Positions 10,065 through 19,470 are shown, counted from the first letter of the stretch. The stretch is DNA of 64,000 bases from Xenorhabdus bovienii SS-2004 (GCF_000027225.1 NC_013892.1:124001-188000), one strand, 5' to 3'. Made by a program: numbers and translations. Notes: generated by a model from the sequence alone, not told the origin.

Positions 10065-11432
10065 TTATTTTATTCCCAGCAGATAGAGCACGTTGGCAAG
10101 GATACCCACCGCAATAGTTGCGATTGGGCCGATAGCCATCTCTACCAAAGGACGTCTGGAAGTACGGTTGAGCAGGTAGATTCCCGCCACGATCATAAAG
10201 CCTATACCCGGCAAAATAGCGTTGGAGGCAATCATACCACCAACCAGCAGGGCGACTTCGAGCATTTTGGTGATCGCGGTACGAATATGGCCACTACAGG
10301 CTTTTACGCCGGGGTATTTATCCAGCCAAATGGCGATTTTCGCCAGCAGCTGGATTTCAATGAACATGGTGATGCCGCCCGCAATAAAGGCGATCCACGG
10401 GTTGTTGGTCGCCAGACCCGCCACAAACACGAATTTCATGCCATTCGGGCTGTAAACTCCCGTGGCTATCGCCGTGGTGCCGACCAGCGGGATAAAGCTG
10501 ATGGCGCGTGCCAGTGCGACCAACAGGGCGTTGGTCTGTTCGCCCTGCGCCATTAATTGCAGGGAAACCGGGCCTTCGGCCAGCAGGCTGAAAGACATGG
10601 TCGCGGCACTTGCGGTCAGGCCGCCGCAGAGGATCAGCAGCCATTTGTTTTTCTGGATGCGTTCAATACGGGTAGAGAACAGCCCGACTAAGACTTCATT
10701 GGCTCCTTTCTGCTCCGCTGACTGGGCTGGACGCTCCCGCATCGCAAAGTAGAACATGGCAATCATCGACAACAGTAATGCTGCGCCGTTGGGATCGAAA
10801 CTGACCGGCTTTTCGATCATGCCACCAAAGCTGAGTGGGCCAACCGCCTTGGTGGCCAGATAGCCTATCAACGCGGTGAGCATGACCCATAGCCCTTTGC
10901 GGTAGCCATATTGATAACCCACAACTATTGCAGGGAACAGCGCGAAGCAGGCGACAATGGGATCGCCAACTTTCTTGAGGTCATCGGTGAAATTCACCGG
11001 CAGCATGGCAAACAGTTCGACGACTGAGCGCAGGCCGGCGAGCAAGGCAATAGCATACAGGGCGCCGATGATACCCGAGGCGATAAACCCTCTTCGGCTG
11101 TTGGCACACCAGATGCCGATCATATCAGTGCCGAGCAGCAGGCTGTGAACCAGCACAATCGGCGCTGCCAGTGAAAAGGGAATGCCAAAACCGACAACCA
11201 GACCGATGCTCAGGGCAAAGCTGGTCGCAGCGAGCGCTTTGCGGCTCATCCGGCCTTCAAGGTATTCCGGCAGCAGCGGGCGCAGACCATCATGGAAAAC
11301 AGCGATACCACGGTTTGCCATCATGGCGGCAATCGCGCCAATAGCAGCGAGTAATCCGGCCTTGAAAGGGTCAACTTCCATCAAGCTCATCAGAAAACTG
11401 TGAAGATGTTGTATGGCATTGATATCACTCAT
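10065..11432 (-). CDS. yhfT: YhfT-type polytopic membrane protein
   Basis: This 455-residue protein has many hydrophobic segments, about 10-12, and repeated Gly/Ala-rich stretches such as LVVGFGIPFSLAAPIVLVHS and LVGGMIASNAILPGIGFMIV. It matches the YhfT family, presumed inner-membrane transporters with no proven substrate. It begins eight residues before the first conserved stretch and lies 10 bases after yhfU. Its position with YhfU (a small soluble protein) and PLP enzymes suggests it moves the substrate or product of the operon. That role is an inference. Confidence 0.85.
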   Translation of the reverse strand: MSDINAIQHLHSFLMSLMEVDPFKAGLLAAIGAIAAMMANRGIAVFHDGLRPLLPEYLEGRMSRKALAATSFALSIGLVVGFGIPFSLAAPIVLVHSLLLGTDMIGIWCANSRRGFIASGIIGALYAIALLAGLRSVVELFAMLPVNFTDDLKKVGDPIVACFALFPAIVVGYQYGYRKGLWVMLTALIGYLATKAVGPLSFGGMIEKPVSFDPNGAALLLSMIAMFYFAMRERPAQSAEQKGANEVLVGLFSTRIERIQKNKWLLILCGGLTASAATMSFSLLAEGPVSLQLMAQGEQTNALLVALARAISFIPLVGTTAIATGVYSPNGMKFVFVAGLATNNPWIAFIAGGITMFIEIQLLAKIAIWLDKYPGVKACSGHIRTAITKMLEVALLVGGMIASNAILPGIGFMIVAGIYLLNRTSRRPLVEMAIGPIATIAVGILANVLYLLGIK

Positions 11433-11442
11433 GACATGCTCC

Positions 11443-11805
11443 TCACTGAGAAACGATGGTGTTGATGATCACCGGCAGGACAACATCAATATCCTGACCT
11501 GTAAAACCGAATGCTTTTTTACCTGCTTTCACATGGGCAATAATCTCGTCGTCAGACAGGATTTTACCCGGCATACTGATGGTGGCACATTGATTCAGGC
11601 CGATAAGTGCGATGGCGATTGCCAGTGCACCACCACCGCCGGTATTGCATGCACCGAGATAGTAATCTGCATCACCATTTTTAATCGCCATAGCGGCTTC
11701 AATGTCATTCATGATGGTAATTGCAGTGGCTTTGTCTCCCGCCAATTGCCGAATGCTTTCGGCTATTCTTTCTTTTTCTATTTGCCCGCCAATGACAAAT
11801 TTCAT
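11443..11805 (-). CDS. yhfU: YhfU family protein (DUF2620)
   Basis: This 120-residue soluble protein matches the YhfU/DUF2620 family. It contains a glycine-rich motif DYYLGACNTGGGGALAIAIA near residues 47-66 that could bind a small ligand or phosphate, and ends with GFTGQDIDVVLPVIINTIVSQ. No enzymatic function is established. It sits between php and yhfT. Its tight coupling with the YhfT membrane protein (10 bases) suggests the two work together. The length is normal for the family. Confidence 0.85.
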   Translation of the reverse strand: MKFVIGGQIEKERIAESIRQLAGDKATAITIMNDIEAAMAIKNGDADYYLGACNTGGGGALAIAIALIGLNQCATISMPGKILSDDEIIAHVKAGKKAFGFTGQDIDVVLPVIINTIVSQ

Positions 11806-11890
11806 GCTGTTCTCCCTCTCTTTTTATTTTGTACCGGATTGCTGATTGATTGAAAAAGCTAATTTTCGGAAAATACAGGGGTTAGAAAAT

Positions 11891-12979
11891 TTAAGTCTTA
11901 GAAAAGCCGTGTCGGAAAAATTGTGCAGGATTATCGCGTAACATGAGATCTATCTGCGTTTGGGAGAAACCAGCTGCCAGTAACATCGGCACGAATACGG
12001 TCAACAGGTAATCGAATCCAATTCCCCCGTTACTTTTTAAATGAGAACGGCGAGTGATATCCTGGGATAGCATCACTTGGCCCAGCAGACCACGTTTGGC
12101 GACTTCCCGCAACATGGCAATGCGCCCACTGTCTGGATAGTAGTTGTTTTTGCCAATCGTATCGAATTGTATCCACGCCCCTTCTTCAAGCAGGGGAATA
12201 ATTGTGTCGAGATTATCTTTCAGATCACAATGACCGATAGCCACATGTTCAGCGGAAACGCCAAATTCTTTGAGCAGAGCCAGTTGCTCACGTCCCATTG
12301 TGCTTAAGGTGGTATGGGTGGAGATAGGGCAGCCAGTGGCATGATGTGCCAGAGCGGCGGCGGCAAATACTTTCTTCTCATCCGCTGTGATTTGATCAAG
12401 GCTGGAACCAATTTCTGCTATCACGCCGGCTTTTAGCCCAGTACCGTCAATGCCCGTTTCAATTTCAGCAATCATATCGTCGGCAATCGCCTGTACACTC
12501 AATTCGCTGAAATGAGCGGGGAAAAATGGTTCTTTATAGTAACCCGTCGAAGCAATGATGTTGATGTGGCTATCACGCATCAAATCCAGTAGGAAGTTAG
12601 CATTGCGCCCCATGTAGCGGTTGGTCATCTCCGCGATGTTCCGTAGGCCAAGGGTATAAAGGTGACGAAGTTCATCGACGATCAGATCATATTGGTCTAA
12701 TCGACAGTCGAGACTGCCTTTCGCACCAGAGAGATCGATATGCAGGTGTTCATGCACATAGGTATAGCCCGATGTATCAATACAGGTATTTTGCTGTGTA
12801 CCCAGATGTGGGTTATTTAATTGTTTGTTTGATGAATATAGCAGCGTCTCACCCCGACGTTTAACCTGATATTCTTGGTAGTCCGCCTGTTTGAGTGCGT
12901 CTTCAGCTTCATCAATTCTGGATGAGGAATACGTAGCGGAATGTGTGGGCGTATTCCCAGTTTGTTTCTGGTATCCCAT
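11891..12979 (-). CDS. php: Phosphotriesterase homology protein with an unusual N-terminal extension
   Basis: The conserved region starts at about residue 68 (DTSGYTYVHEHLHIDLSG, including the metal-binding HEHLH) and runs to the end, with GEIGSS-type, STHTTLS and AIGHCDLKDN metal-ligand regions and MLSQDITRR carrying the last Asp. E. coli Php begins only about eight residues before HEHLH. Here no ATG, GTG or TTG lies close to that point in frame. The first ATG is 67 codons upstream and lacks a clear ribosome-binding site. The frame stays open back to the stop of yhfX at 13076. Either the start is non-canonical or the gene is fused to leftover sequence. The amidohydrolase family is certain, the true start is not, and the physiological substrate is unknown. 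Confidence 0.8.
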   Translation of the reverse strand: MGYQKQTGNTPTHSATYSSSRIDEAEDALKQADYQEYQVKRRGETLLYSSNKQLNNPHLGTQQNTCIDTSGYTYVHEHLHIDLSGAKGSLDCRLDQYDLIVDELRHLYTLGLRNIAEMTNRYMGRNANFLLDLMRDSHINIIASTGYYKEPFFPAHFSELSVQAIADDMIAEIETGIDGTGLKAGVIAEIGSSLDQITADEKKVFAAAALAHHATGCPISTHTTLSTMGREQLALLKEFGVSAEHVAIGHCDLKDNLDTIIPLLEEGAWIQFDTIGKNNYYPDSGRIAMLREVAKRGLLGQVMLSQDITRRSHLKSNGGIGFDYLLTVFVPMLLAAGFSQTQIDLMLRDNPAQFFRHGFSKT

Positions 12980-13075
12980 AAATATTTTTGTAGCATCATG
13001 TGGTAAATCGACTGGAGCGAAAATAACATTATTTAAGGGATAAGTGATATTAACTGTAATACTTTGATTGGATGA

Positions 13076-14251
13076 TTATTGAAAATAACCCCTGTTTTTC
13101 CAATTTCCTTGACTGTCATAAATGCCTTGAAGCTTTGGTGAACCGGATTGAATGCCGGAAACGAGAGCTACGTCGCTGCGGGTGACAAAAATCTGGGTAC
13201 GGAAGCACATGATCACTGGGCTGCCGATAGGATGGATACCGGATATCGGGATATGGTAATCAATGCAGGGATCTCCCAGACTCAGTACCCGCACGGTTTT
13301 GGGGGAGCGCGCATGTTCAGGGAAAACCAGCGCGTATTTCATATGTCCACGTTTATAGTAGCCGCCGCCATAGCAGTAACTGTTGCCGTCGTAGTGATGG
13401 GAAACCTCGGTGATATAAACCATTGAGATCTTTTCAGGTTCTTGGCCACTGATATTGGCGGGTATCGTGCCGGTCAGGGCATGTCCCGGCTCAAGGTGGG
13501 TAGCACCGTATTTTGCCAGCAGGGGGATGGTGTTGCAGCTTGATGCTGAAGGCGCATTGATTTGTGAGAGTTCAATGCCAAGCTGTTCAAGTCTGTTGCG
13601 CGCCCTGAGGAGGGTCTGCAAGTTGATGGTGGGCAGGGTTGTCTGATATCGGGCGTTCCACTCCAGGCAGGGGAAATGGGTTAAACCGCTCAACTTAATG
13701 CCCGGCATGGTTTTTAATACGTCAACGGTTGTATCCAGTTCATCGAAGAAGATACCTGCTTCCTGAGAGGGTAAAGTGATATCACGCTTATCAAACACTT
13801 TCAGCATGATGGGCTGAATCCGTCCCAATTTCTCTGCGGCATCTGAGATCGCCTGTGCTTTTTCAATGGAAAACACCGTAATGATACCCGGATGCTGTTT
13901 AAGCATGGTTTCTATCAGGTGTGCAGGGGTTTGTACCAAATGACCGATGTGGCATAGCGGTATGCCATGCTGACTCAGGGCATATGCCTCCCTGAAATCC
14001 ACGGCCACGACACCAGGGTAACCGAGTTCAATGAGCTTTTGAGCCAGCCAGGGATTACGGCCAATCTGTTTGGTCATCAAATAGAGTTCAATGCCATATT
14101 GCTCTGCTGCTTGCAGTAAATGCCGACCATTGTCCAAGACCTGATCGACATCAATGATGTAAGTGTCTGGTAATATCGCGCCTTGCTGCCAAAGGTCTTT
14201 TGCTATTTCAATCAATTTGGGGTTCTGTTTTTTCAGGGCATTGATAAACAT
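13076..14251 (-). CDS. yhfX: YhfX-type PLP-dependent enzyme (alanine racemase-like barrel)
   Basis: The 391-residue product is a fold-type III (alanine racemase-like) PLP protein. The motif LYLMTKQIGRNPWLAQ near residue 58 is the expected PLP-lysine region, and SYCYGGGYYKRGH lies near residue 305. E. coli YhfX has no proven reaction; amino-acid racemisation or a related step is plausible. I start at the ATG at 14251 (MFINALKKQNPKL), preceded by GAAGGGAAG, rather than at the in-frame ATG ten codons earlier. In E. coli yhfW lies between php and yhfX; here only 96 bases separate the two reading frames. Confidence 0.87.
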   Translation of the reverse strand: MFINALKKQNPKLIEIAKDLWQQGAILPDTYIIDVDQVLDNGRHLLQAAEQYGIELYLMTKQIGRNPWLAQKLIELGYPGVVAVDFREAYALSQHGIPLCHIGHLVQTPAHLIETMLKQHPGIITVFSIEKAQAISDAAEKLGRIQPIMLKVFDKRDITLPSQEAGIFFDELDTTVDVLKTMPGIKLSGLTHFPCLEWNARYQTTLPTINLQTLLRARNRLEQLGIELSQINAPSASSCNTIPLLAKYGATHLEPGHALTGTIPANISGQEPEKISMVYITEVSHHYDGNSYCYGGGYYKRGHMKYALVFPEHARSPKTVRVLSLGDPCIDYHIPISGIHPIGSPVIMCFRTQIFVTRSDVALVSGIQSGSPKLQGIYDSQGNWKNRGYFQ

Positions 14252-14355
14252 CGGCTTCCCTTCATGGCTGCAATGCGGCACGGCTGTGTGAAAATTAAAA
14301 AGACTGAGAAATTCAAATATTCATTTTTTTGAATATTTATAGTGTAAAACAAAAT

Positions 14356-14718
14356 TCAGGGAATTTTGGTTGCCAGTATTAAACCATATAAATTTACCAA
14401 CAGATAGCCTTCTTCGTTGGGGTGCAGTGTGATTGTGAATTTTTCTAACAATGCGCGATGGATTTTGAATAATTGTGCGCAGTGTTCTGACTGCTCGATT
14501 TTGGTCAAGATATTCTTTTCAAGTGGCAAAACAATTTCGCCGCGACGTGAGCGCATGAAAGCACTCGCCATGTGGGTAAGCGCCATTTCACCTTGTGGAT
14601 GATGGACAGGGATTAACCAGATATCTTCTAGATCATGCACAATATCAAGCATGTTATCGTAGATATCTTGGTCGATGACGCCACCTTGCAACAGGATAGT
14701 TAGTCGTTGTTCTACCAT
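14356..14718 (-). CDS. yhfY: YhfY, PRD-domain protein
   Basis: This 120-residue protein matches YhfY, a stand-alone PRD (PTS regulation domain)-like protein with histidines in VHDLEDIWLIPVHHPQGEM (near residues 29-47) and EMALTHMASAFMRSRRGE. PRDs normally regulate transcription through phosphorylation by the sugar phosphotransferase system. Here the domain is alone, so it may act with the adjacent regulator YhfZ; that is an inference. The length is the same as in E. coli. It lies 50 bases downstream of yhfZ. Confidence 0.85.
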   Translation of the reverse strand: MVEQRLTILLQGGVIDQDIYDNMLDIVHDLEDIWLIPVHHPQGEMALTHMASAFMRSRRGEIVLPLEKNILTKIEQSEHCAQLFKIHRALLEKFTITLHPNEEGYLLVNLYGLILATKIP

Positions 14719-14767
14719 TGCTTTTTGTTATACGTCAGGTTAATCATTTGATTTGGTTTATTGAGCG

Positions 14768-15676
14768 TCAATAAACTGGCTCGATTGTGCCTGCGACCAC
14801 GTTTTGTTGATGAGTCAGCAGTGCTTCCCGATCAACCATGGTGTACAGGAGTTGCTGGATGGGGATGTTGTCCTTACGAGCCAAAATAACGGCTTCGGAG
14901 GCTTTGATAAAGCACTCACTATCATCTGGAAGCTGAGTCATCAAACCTTGTGCTACCAGTTCGTGACCCTGCCCGACGTTCCAAATGGCCGCATCAATGT
15001 GGCCTTTCATGATTTGATTCAGACATTCGTGATAGGAGACCTCGACCACTTCAATCTCTTTTCCTTCAAAATACTGATTCGTCATTATTTTTTGGTCTGC
15101 TGAAGTACTGTCCAACCCAACCCGGCGAATGGAATCCATTTCGCCATGACGAAAGATTAATCTATGCCTGTCTGTATAACTTTGTGTCCCTAGTGAAAGC
15201 GCAATATATAAATCTTTATTTTCTGGGTGCTGCTCTGCGGCAAGTCTTGACGTTACTGCTAAGTCATAGACGCCATTCAGTAAGCATTCAATGCGGATGT
15301 CTGAACCACGCATATGTGCAAAATAAAAAGGAATCTCTGCACACAATGCTTTTAAACCACTGGCCAGACCTTCATAGGCGCGGGTATAAGGAAGCGGCAT
15401 TGCGCAGACCACATTGCCGATATCGGCATACTCCAAGAGTAATTTATGGTTAATCTGCGAAAGAAAGCTGCCATTACGACCACGACGCTTAATTCCAACC
15501 GCTTGTGCCTGTTCAAGAGATTTCAATGCTGCTTGCATTAAACCTACGGACAATCCACATTCTTTAGCCAGTAACTCGATAGTTTTCAGGCGGTTGCCAC
15601 ATTGCTCAGAGAGGAGATAACGAGCTAGAAACGATTGTGCAATCCCCTCTTTTTTAATGAATGTTTGACTCATCAT
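14768..15676 (-). CDS. yhfZ: YhfZ, GntR-like transcriptional regulator with a periplasmic-binding-like domain
   Basis: This is the first gene of the yhf operon and its likely regulator. Residues about 15-70 form a winged helix-turn-helix (LLAKECGLSVGLMQAALKSL, then GRNGSFL). The remainder resembles a substrate-binding-protein fold for sensing a ligand, with SRLAAEQHP and ILARKDNIP segments. The two adjacent ATG codons at 15676 and 15673 are both possible starts. The 302 residues match the E. coli protein's length. The ligand is unknown. Confidence 0.85.
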   Translation of the reverse strand: MMSQTFIKKEGIAQSFLARYLLSEQCGNRLKTIELLAKECGLSVGLMQAALKSLEQAQAVGIKRRGRNGSFLSQINHKLLLEYADIGNVVCAMPLPYTRAYEGLASGLKALCAEIPFYFAHMRGSDIRIECLLNGVYDLAVTSRLAAEQHPENKDLYIALSLGTQSYTDRHRLIFRHGEMDSIRRVGLDSTSADQKIMTNQYFEGKEIEVVEVSYHECLNQIMKGHIDAAIWNVGQGHELVAQGLMTQLPDDSECFIKASEAVILARKDNIPIQQLLYTMVDREALLTHQQNVVAGTIEPVY

Positions 15677-16105
15677 AGTAAGCTTTTATCCATTCTGGTT
15701 TATTTTCATAAATTTGAACATAAATCGCAATAAGCGAATTATAGAAAGGGGATTAATATCACAACTGAAAAAAAAATGAAAATTTAAAAAAGCAATAAAT
15801 ATAAATATTATCAATATCTTGAATGTATATTTAAATTTATTACTGAAGATATAAAAATCAGCGTTATGGGAGAATATAGGGAAATCTGCGTGTAGACCCT
15901 ATCTGTCTGCTGTATTTACCTTACTGTAAGGTGATTTTTGCTATACTATTTGTTACGTAATGAAATGGTTAGATTATATTTTGCTTATTGTTTTTTTAGT
16001 AATCAATTAGAAATTTAAATGAAATAGATGCATTCTTCACCTGTTTTAGGTTATTACTATCTTATCTGCGTTATTTTTCATATAAAGAAAATAATAAAAT
16101 CATTA
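15677..16105. other. AT-rich spacer between yhfZ and a GNAT gene
   Basis: This holds the upstream region of the yhfZ operon. A perfect short hairpin ACCTTA-CTG-TAAGGT lies at 15918-15932, followed by GATTTTTG. It could be a weak terminator or an operator. I see no gene: the only open frame (16028-16213) is AT-rich, has no ribosome-binding site and overlaps the end of the acetyltransferase gene. Confidence 0.4.
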
Positions 16106-16615
16106 TCATATTGGTTTAGTCATAATATGCAGGGTACTTTTCTGCTTGGAACGGGAAAAGATAATATTTTTGTACCATTTCATCCCTTTTCTTTCATAGA
16201 ATTTGATGGCTAATGTGTTCTGTTCTAATACTTCCAGCCAAAGCCATTGCAACCCCTGCTCCTGACCGAGTTTGACTATATGGTCAAATAATTGCTCACC
16301 GTATTTTTGTCCGGTCTGATGTGGCATCAGATGGAGCTTATGCAAATAGACGCCAGTTAAATCGCTATCAGGGAGCGGTTCATAGAAGACGATTTTGGCA
16401 AAACCGACTGAGTGATGAGTTTCAGCAATAAACCACTTGTGATTGGTGGTGTTGAGTGAGTTCGATATTTTTTCTGGTGAACCCTCTTCGGCGACATATT
16501 CTTCCAATTCGGTTTTGTTATGCCACAAATAGGAAAAGTGAAAACGATAGCTTTCCTCAATGAGCTGGGATAACAGCACCGCGTCTTTGATTGTCGCTTC
16601 CCGAATGGTTAACAT
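16106..16615 (-). CDS. GNAT family N-acetyltransferase
   Basis: The 169-residue protein starts MLTIREATIKDAVLLSQLIE, the usual N-terminal strand and helix of Gcn5-related acetyltransferases. It has the acetyl-CoA-binding region LHKLHLMPHQTGQKYGEQLF near residues 95-115 and a C-terminal NTLAIKFYERKGMKWY motif. I place the start at 16615, seven bases after a perfect GGAGG, rather than at the ATG 16 codons upstream. It stands alone between the yhf operon and glpD. The acceptor substrate (amine, amino acid, protein or drug) cannot be told from the sequence. Confidence 0.85.
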   Translation of the reverse strand: MLTIREATIKDAVLLSQLIEESYRFHFSYLWHNKTELEEYVAEEGSPEKISNSLNTTNHKWFIAETHHSVGFAKIVFYEPLPDSDLTGVYLHKLHLMPHQTGQKYGEQLFDHIVKLGQEQGLQWLWLEVLEQNTLAIKFYERKGMKWYKNIIFSRSKQKSTLHIMTKPI

Positions 16616-16837
16616 AGAGTAACCTCCAAGGTTAATTAGATCAGCTTTTCGACATCCTACCATGCCAATAGAAATATGATGATTTAAATAACCAGTTGAA
16701 TAAAATTAAAAATTAAGAAATCTCAGTAGAAAGTAGGGATGATTTATTTCGAAACTTTATGGTCATTTTCAGGAAAGAAAATGAGCGGGAAGATACTTTT
16801 AGGGTAGGAATGAAAAAGATTATGCGAGAGGAAAGAT

Positions 16838-16867
16838 AAAATGGCGATAATCTCTTATCGCCATTTT
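16838..16867 (-). terminator. Rho-independent terminator of glpD
   Basis: A perfect 13-base-pair stem, AAAATGGCGATAA paired with TTATCGCCATTTT around a TCTC loop, lies 16 bases beyond the glpD stop. The stem begins and ends with A/T runs, so it can work on either strand, but the position fits glpD. Confidence 0.85.
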
Positions 16868-16882
16868 TCAGCAAGGGTAGAG

Positions 16883-18388
16883 TTAGCTTTGTGCCTGACT
16901 TGATTGAACGTTCTGTGCCAGCCAGTCAGCAACCCGCTGTTTCTGTTCATCGGTCAGCCACATACCCAATTTAGTCCGGCGCCAGATAGCATCGTCTAAC
17001 TGAGTCACCCACTCATGTTCGACCAGATAACGCAACTCGGCTTCATACAGGCCGTGGCCGAAGAACTCGCCTAAATCTGTCAGGGCTTCTGCGCCTTTCA
17101 GGATTATCTGGCAGTTGCTGCCGTAAGTACGGGCATAGCGTTGTGCCACACCTTCTGGCAGCCAGTTATGACGCTGGCGTAGCAGGCGTGCATAACCATC
17201 GCGATCATGGCCTTCCAGTTCACCACCCGGTAATTTACCGTTTTTAGTCCACGCCTTACCTGCGTTTGGATAGTACTGTACCAGTTTCTCCAGCGCGTGT
17301 TCAGCCAGTTTCCGGTAGGTTGTCAGCTTACCGCCAAAGACGGACAACAATGGCATCTGCCCCTGTTCATCCTGTACATCCAGCGTGTAATCACGGGTGA
17401 TCGCCTGTGGTGAATCTGATTCATCATCGCACAGTGGGCGAACGCCGGAGTAAGTCCAGACAACATCACTACGGTTAAGCTGTTTCTTGAAGTGGTTGTT
17501 ATAAACTTTCAGCAAATAGCCGATCTCTTGATCGTCAATTTTAACTTCTTTTGGATCGCCTTTGTATTCAACATCGGTGGTGCCGATGATGGAAAACTCA
17601 TCATTCCACGGAATAACAAACACGATACGGTTATCTTCGTTTTGCAGAATATAGGCTTGAGGTTCATCATGCGCACGAGGTACAACGATATGGCTGCCCT
17701 TGATCAGACGGATACCGTAAGGTGATTTCAGTTTCAGCCCATCATCAAAGAAGTTTTTGACCCACGGGCCAGTCGCGTTGACTAAGCCTTTGGCGCGCCA
17801 TGTATCGGTTTTGCCCGTGGTGAGATCTTTCGCTTCAACCATCCAGTAACCCTTTTCACGCCATGCGCGGGTCACTTGAGTACGGGTACGGACTTCACCG
17901 CCATGCTTCTGGACTTCCTGAGCGTTCAGGACAACCAGACGGGCATCATCGACCCAGCAGTCGGAATATTCAAAGCCACGGCGGATGGAAGGTTTCAGCA
18001 CGGAATTCGCACCAAATTTCAGCCCCTTGCTGCTTGGCAGACTAACGCGTTTACCCAAGTTATCATACAGGAACAGGCCAATGCGGATCATCCAGGCTGG
18101 GCGCAGATGCGGCTGATGGGGCAGGCGAAAACGCATTGGGAATGCAATATGGGGTGCTAATTTCAGTAATACTTCACGCTCTGCCAGTGCTTCACTGACC
18201 AGCCGGAATTCATAATGTTCCAGATAGCGCAGGCCACCGTGGATCAGCTTGGAACTGGCAGACGAAGTCGCACTGGCCAAGTCTTGACCTTCCAATAGCA
18301 GGACGGAAAGTCCCCGGCCAGCGGCATCTGCCGCAATACCCGCGCCGTTAATTCCGCCGCCAATCACAATCAAGTCTTTGGTTTCCAT
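16883..18388 (-). CDS. glpD: Aerobic glycerol-3-phosphate dehydrogenase
   Basis: GlpD oxidises glycerol-3-phosphate to dihydroxyacetone phosphate at the inner membrane and feeds electrons to ubiquinone. The 501-residue flavoprotein starts with the FAD motif DLIVIGGGINGAGIAADAAG and contains SSKLIHGGLRYLEHYEFRLV, GVRPLCDDESDSPQAITRDY and the C-terminal FGHGLYEAELRYLVEHEW. The length equals that of E. coli GlpD. The ATG is preceded by GAGGGGGATGTA. GlpR-type operators lie just upstream. In E. coli glpD diverges from glpEGR; here it follows glpR on the same strand. Confidence 0.97.
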   Translation of the reverse strand: METKDLIVIGGGINGAGIAADAAGRGLSVLLLEGQDLASATSSASSKLIHGGLRYLEHYEFRLVSEALAEREVLLKLAPHIAFPMRFRLPHQPHLRPAWMIRIGLFLYDNLGKRVSLPSSKGLKFGANSVLKPSIRRGFEYSDCWVDDARLVVLNAQEVQKHGGEVRTRTQVTRAWREKGYWMVEAKDLTTGKTDTWRAKGLVNATGPWVKNFFDDGLKLKSPYGIRLIKGSHIVVPRAHDEPQAYILQNEDNRIVFVIPWNDEFSIIGTTDVEYKGDPKEVKIDDQEIGYLLKVYNNHFKKQLNRSDVVWTYSGVRPLCDDESDSPQAITRDYTLDVQDEQGQMPLLSVFGGKLTTYRKLAEHALEKLVQYYPNAGKAWTKNGKLPGGELEGHDRDGYARLLRQRHNWLPEGVAQRYARTYGSNCQIILKGAEALTDLGEFFGHGLYEAELRYLVEHEWVTQLDDAIWRRTKLGMWLTDEQKQRVADWLAQNVQSSQAQS

Positions 18389-18401
18389 TACATCCCCCTC
18401 T

Positions 18402-18443
18402 GAAATGTTCGGAACAGTTCTTTAATGCTCGTTTTCGCTCAAA
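18402..18443 (-). promoter_or_regulatory. GlpR-type operators upstream of glpD
   Basis: Two elements resemble the GlpR operator (consensus close to TATGTTCG-x4-CGAACATA): AATGTTCGGAACAGTTC near 18404-18420 and AATGCTCGTTTTCGCTCAAA at 18424-18443. They cover the region just before the glpD ribosome-binding site, as expected for repression by GlpR when glycerol-3-phosphate is absent. Matches are imperfect and made by eye. Confidence 0.55.
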
Positions 18444-18605
18444 AGATTGTAATCAAAATTTCATCAATCGCCAACCTTTAACTAGGAAAAAACCTATTCG
18501 CGTGATGCAGATAACAAATTTTTATCATATGTATAAGATTAATAAGGAATTTGCGGGAAGCAAATTGAGGGCAGAAATTTGGGAGCAGGGGCTTGCAACG
18601 GGAAG

Positions 18606-18633
18606 CCCCACCTTATTCATATTTCAGGTGGGG
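18606..18633 (-). terminator. Hairpin downstream of glpR
   Basis: CCCCACCT (18606-18613) pairs perfectly with AGGTGGGG (18626-18633) around a 12-base loop, starting about 18 bases after the glpR stop. There is no long T-run on the minus strand, so termination may be partial and leave some read-through toward glpD. Confidence 0.6.
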
Positions 18634-18650
18634 AAATGAATAAAATGTGA

Positions 18651-19409
18651 TTAGCACAGTTCCAGTTTGACACTATGCTGCTCAATGATTTTCTGGATGC
18701 TGGCAGGAGGCACTTTATCCGTAAACAGGAAATCAATAAGATTCATGTTGCCGAGGTTGACCATCGCACTACGGCCAAATTTTGAATGGTCGGCAACCAG
18801 CATCACGCAGCGGGAGTTCTCAATAATGGCGCGTTTGGCTCGGACTTCATGGTAATCGAATTCCAGCAGAGAGCCATCGCTATCGATGCCGCTGATCCCA
18901 AGAATGCCAAAATCAAGGCGGAACTGGGAGATGAAATCCAGAGTTGCTTCACCAATAATGCCGCCATCACGGGAACGGACTTCACCACCCGCCATAATTA
19001 ACCGGAAATCTTCTTTCCCCATGAACAGGCTGGCAACATTGAGGTTGTTGGTGACAATCCGTAAATCCCGGTGATTAAGTAGTGCATGCGCGACGGCTTC
19101 GGGAGTGGTGCCAATATCAATGAACAGGGTTGCACCATTTGGGATCTGGGTGGCAACCTGCCGGGCAATACGGGCTTTTTCATCTGACCACATGATTTTA
19201 CGGTCATGATAGGCGGTATTGACGGAGCTGGAGGGTAGTGCAGCTCCGCCGTGATGACGCTGGATCTTATTTTTGTCTGCCAGATCATTTAAGTCACGCC
19301 GGATGGTTTGCGGGCTGACATCAAAGTGTTCAACCAGCTCTTCAGTGCTGACATAACCTTGAAGGCGCACCAGCTCGATTATTGCATCATGTCGCTGAGT
19401 TTGCTTCAC
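18651..19409 (-). CDS. glpR: Glycerol-3-phosphate regulon repressor (DeoR family)
   Basis: GlpR represses glp genes until glycerol-3-phosphate binds. The 252-residue protein has the N-terminal DeoR helix-turn-helix (STEELVEHFDVSPQTIRRDLNDL, residues about 17-39) and the C-terminal sugar-phosphate sensor fold with DIGTTPEAVAHAL and GGEVRSRDGGIIGEATLDF. The start is a GTG at 19409, five bases after AGGGGA, which gives the family's MKQTQRHDAIIELV start. The gene lies downstream of glpE and glpG and upstream of glpD on the same strand. Confidence 0.95.
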   Translation of the reverse strand: MKQTQRHDAIIELVRLQGYVSTEELVEHFDVSPQTIRRDLNDLADKNKIQRHHGGAALPSSSVNTAYHDRKIMWSDEKARIARQVATQIPNGATLFIDIGTTPEAVAHALLNHRDLRIVTNNLNVASLFMGKEDFRLIMAGGEVRSRDGGIIGEATLDFISQFRLDFGILGISGIDSDGSLLEFDYHEVRAKRAIIENSRCVMLVADHSKFGRSAMVNLGNMNLIDFLFTDKVPPASIQKIIEQHSVKLELC

Positions 19410-19470
19410 AACATTCCCCTAATGTTTTGCATAGATGGATTATAATTGACCAACGTTATTTGGAATATTA

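Noticed and set aside
12817-13029. Separate small gene between yhfX and php
   Set aside because: It overlaps the extended php frame, lacks a ribosome-binding site and matches no known yhf product.
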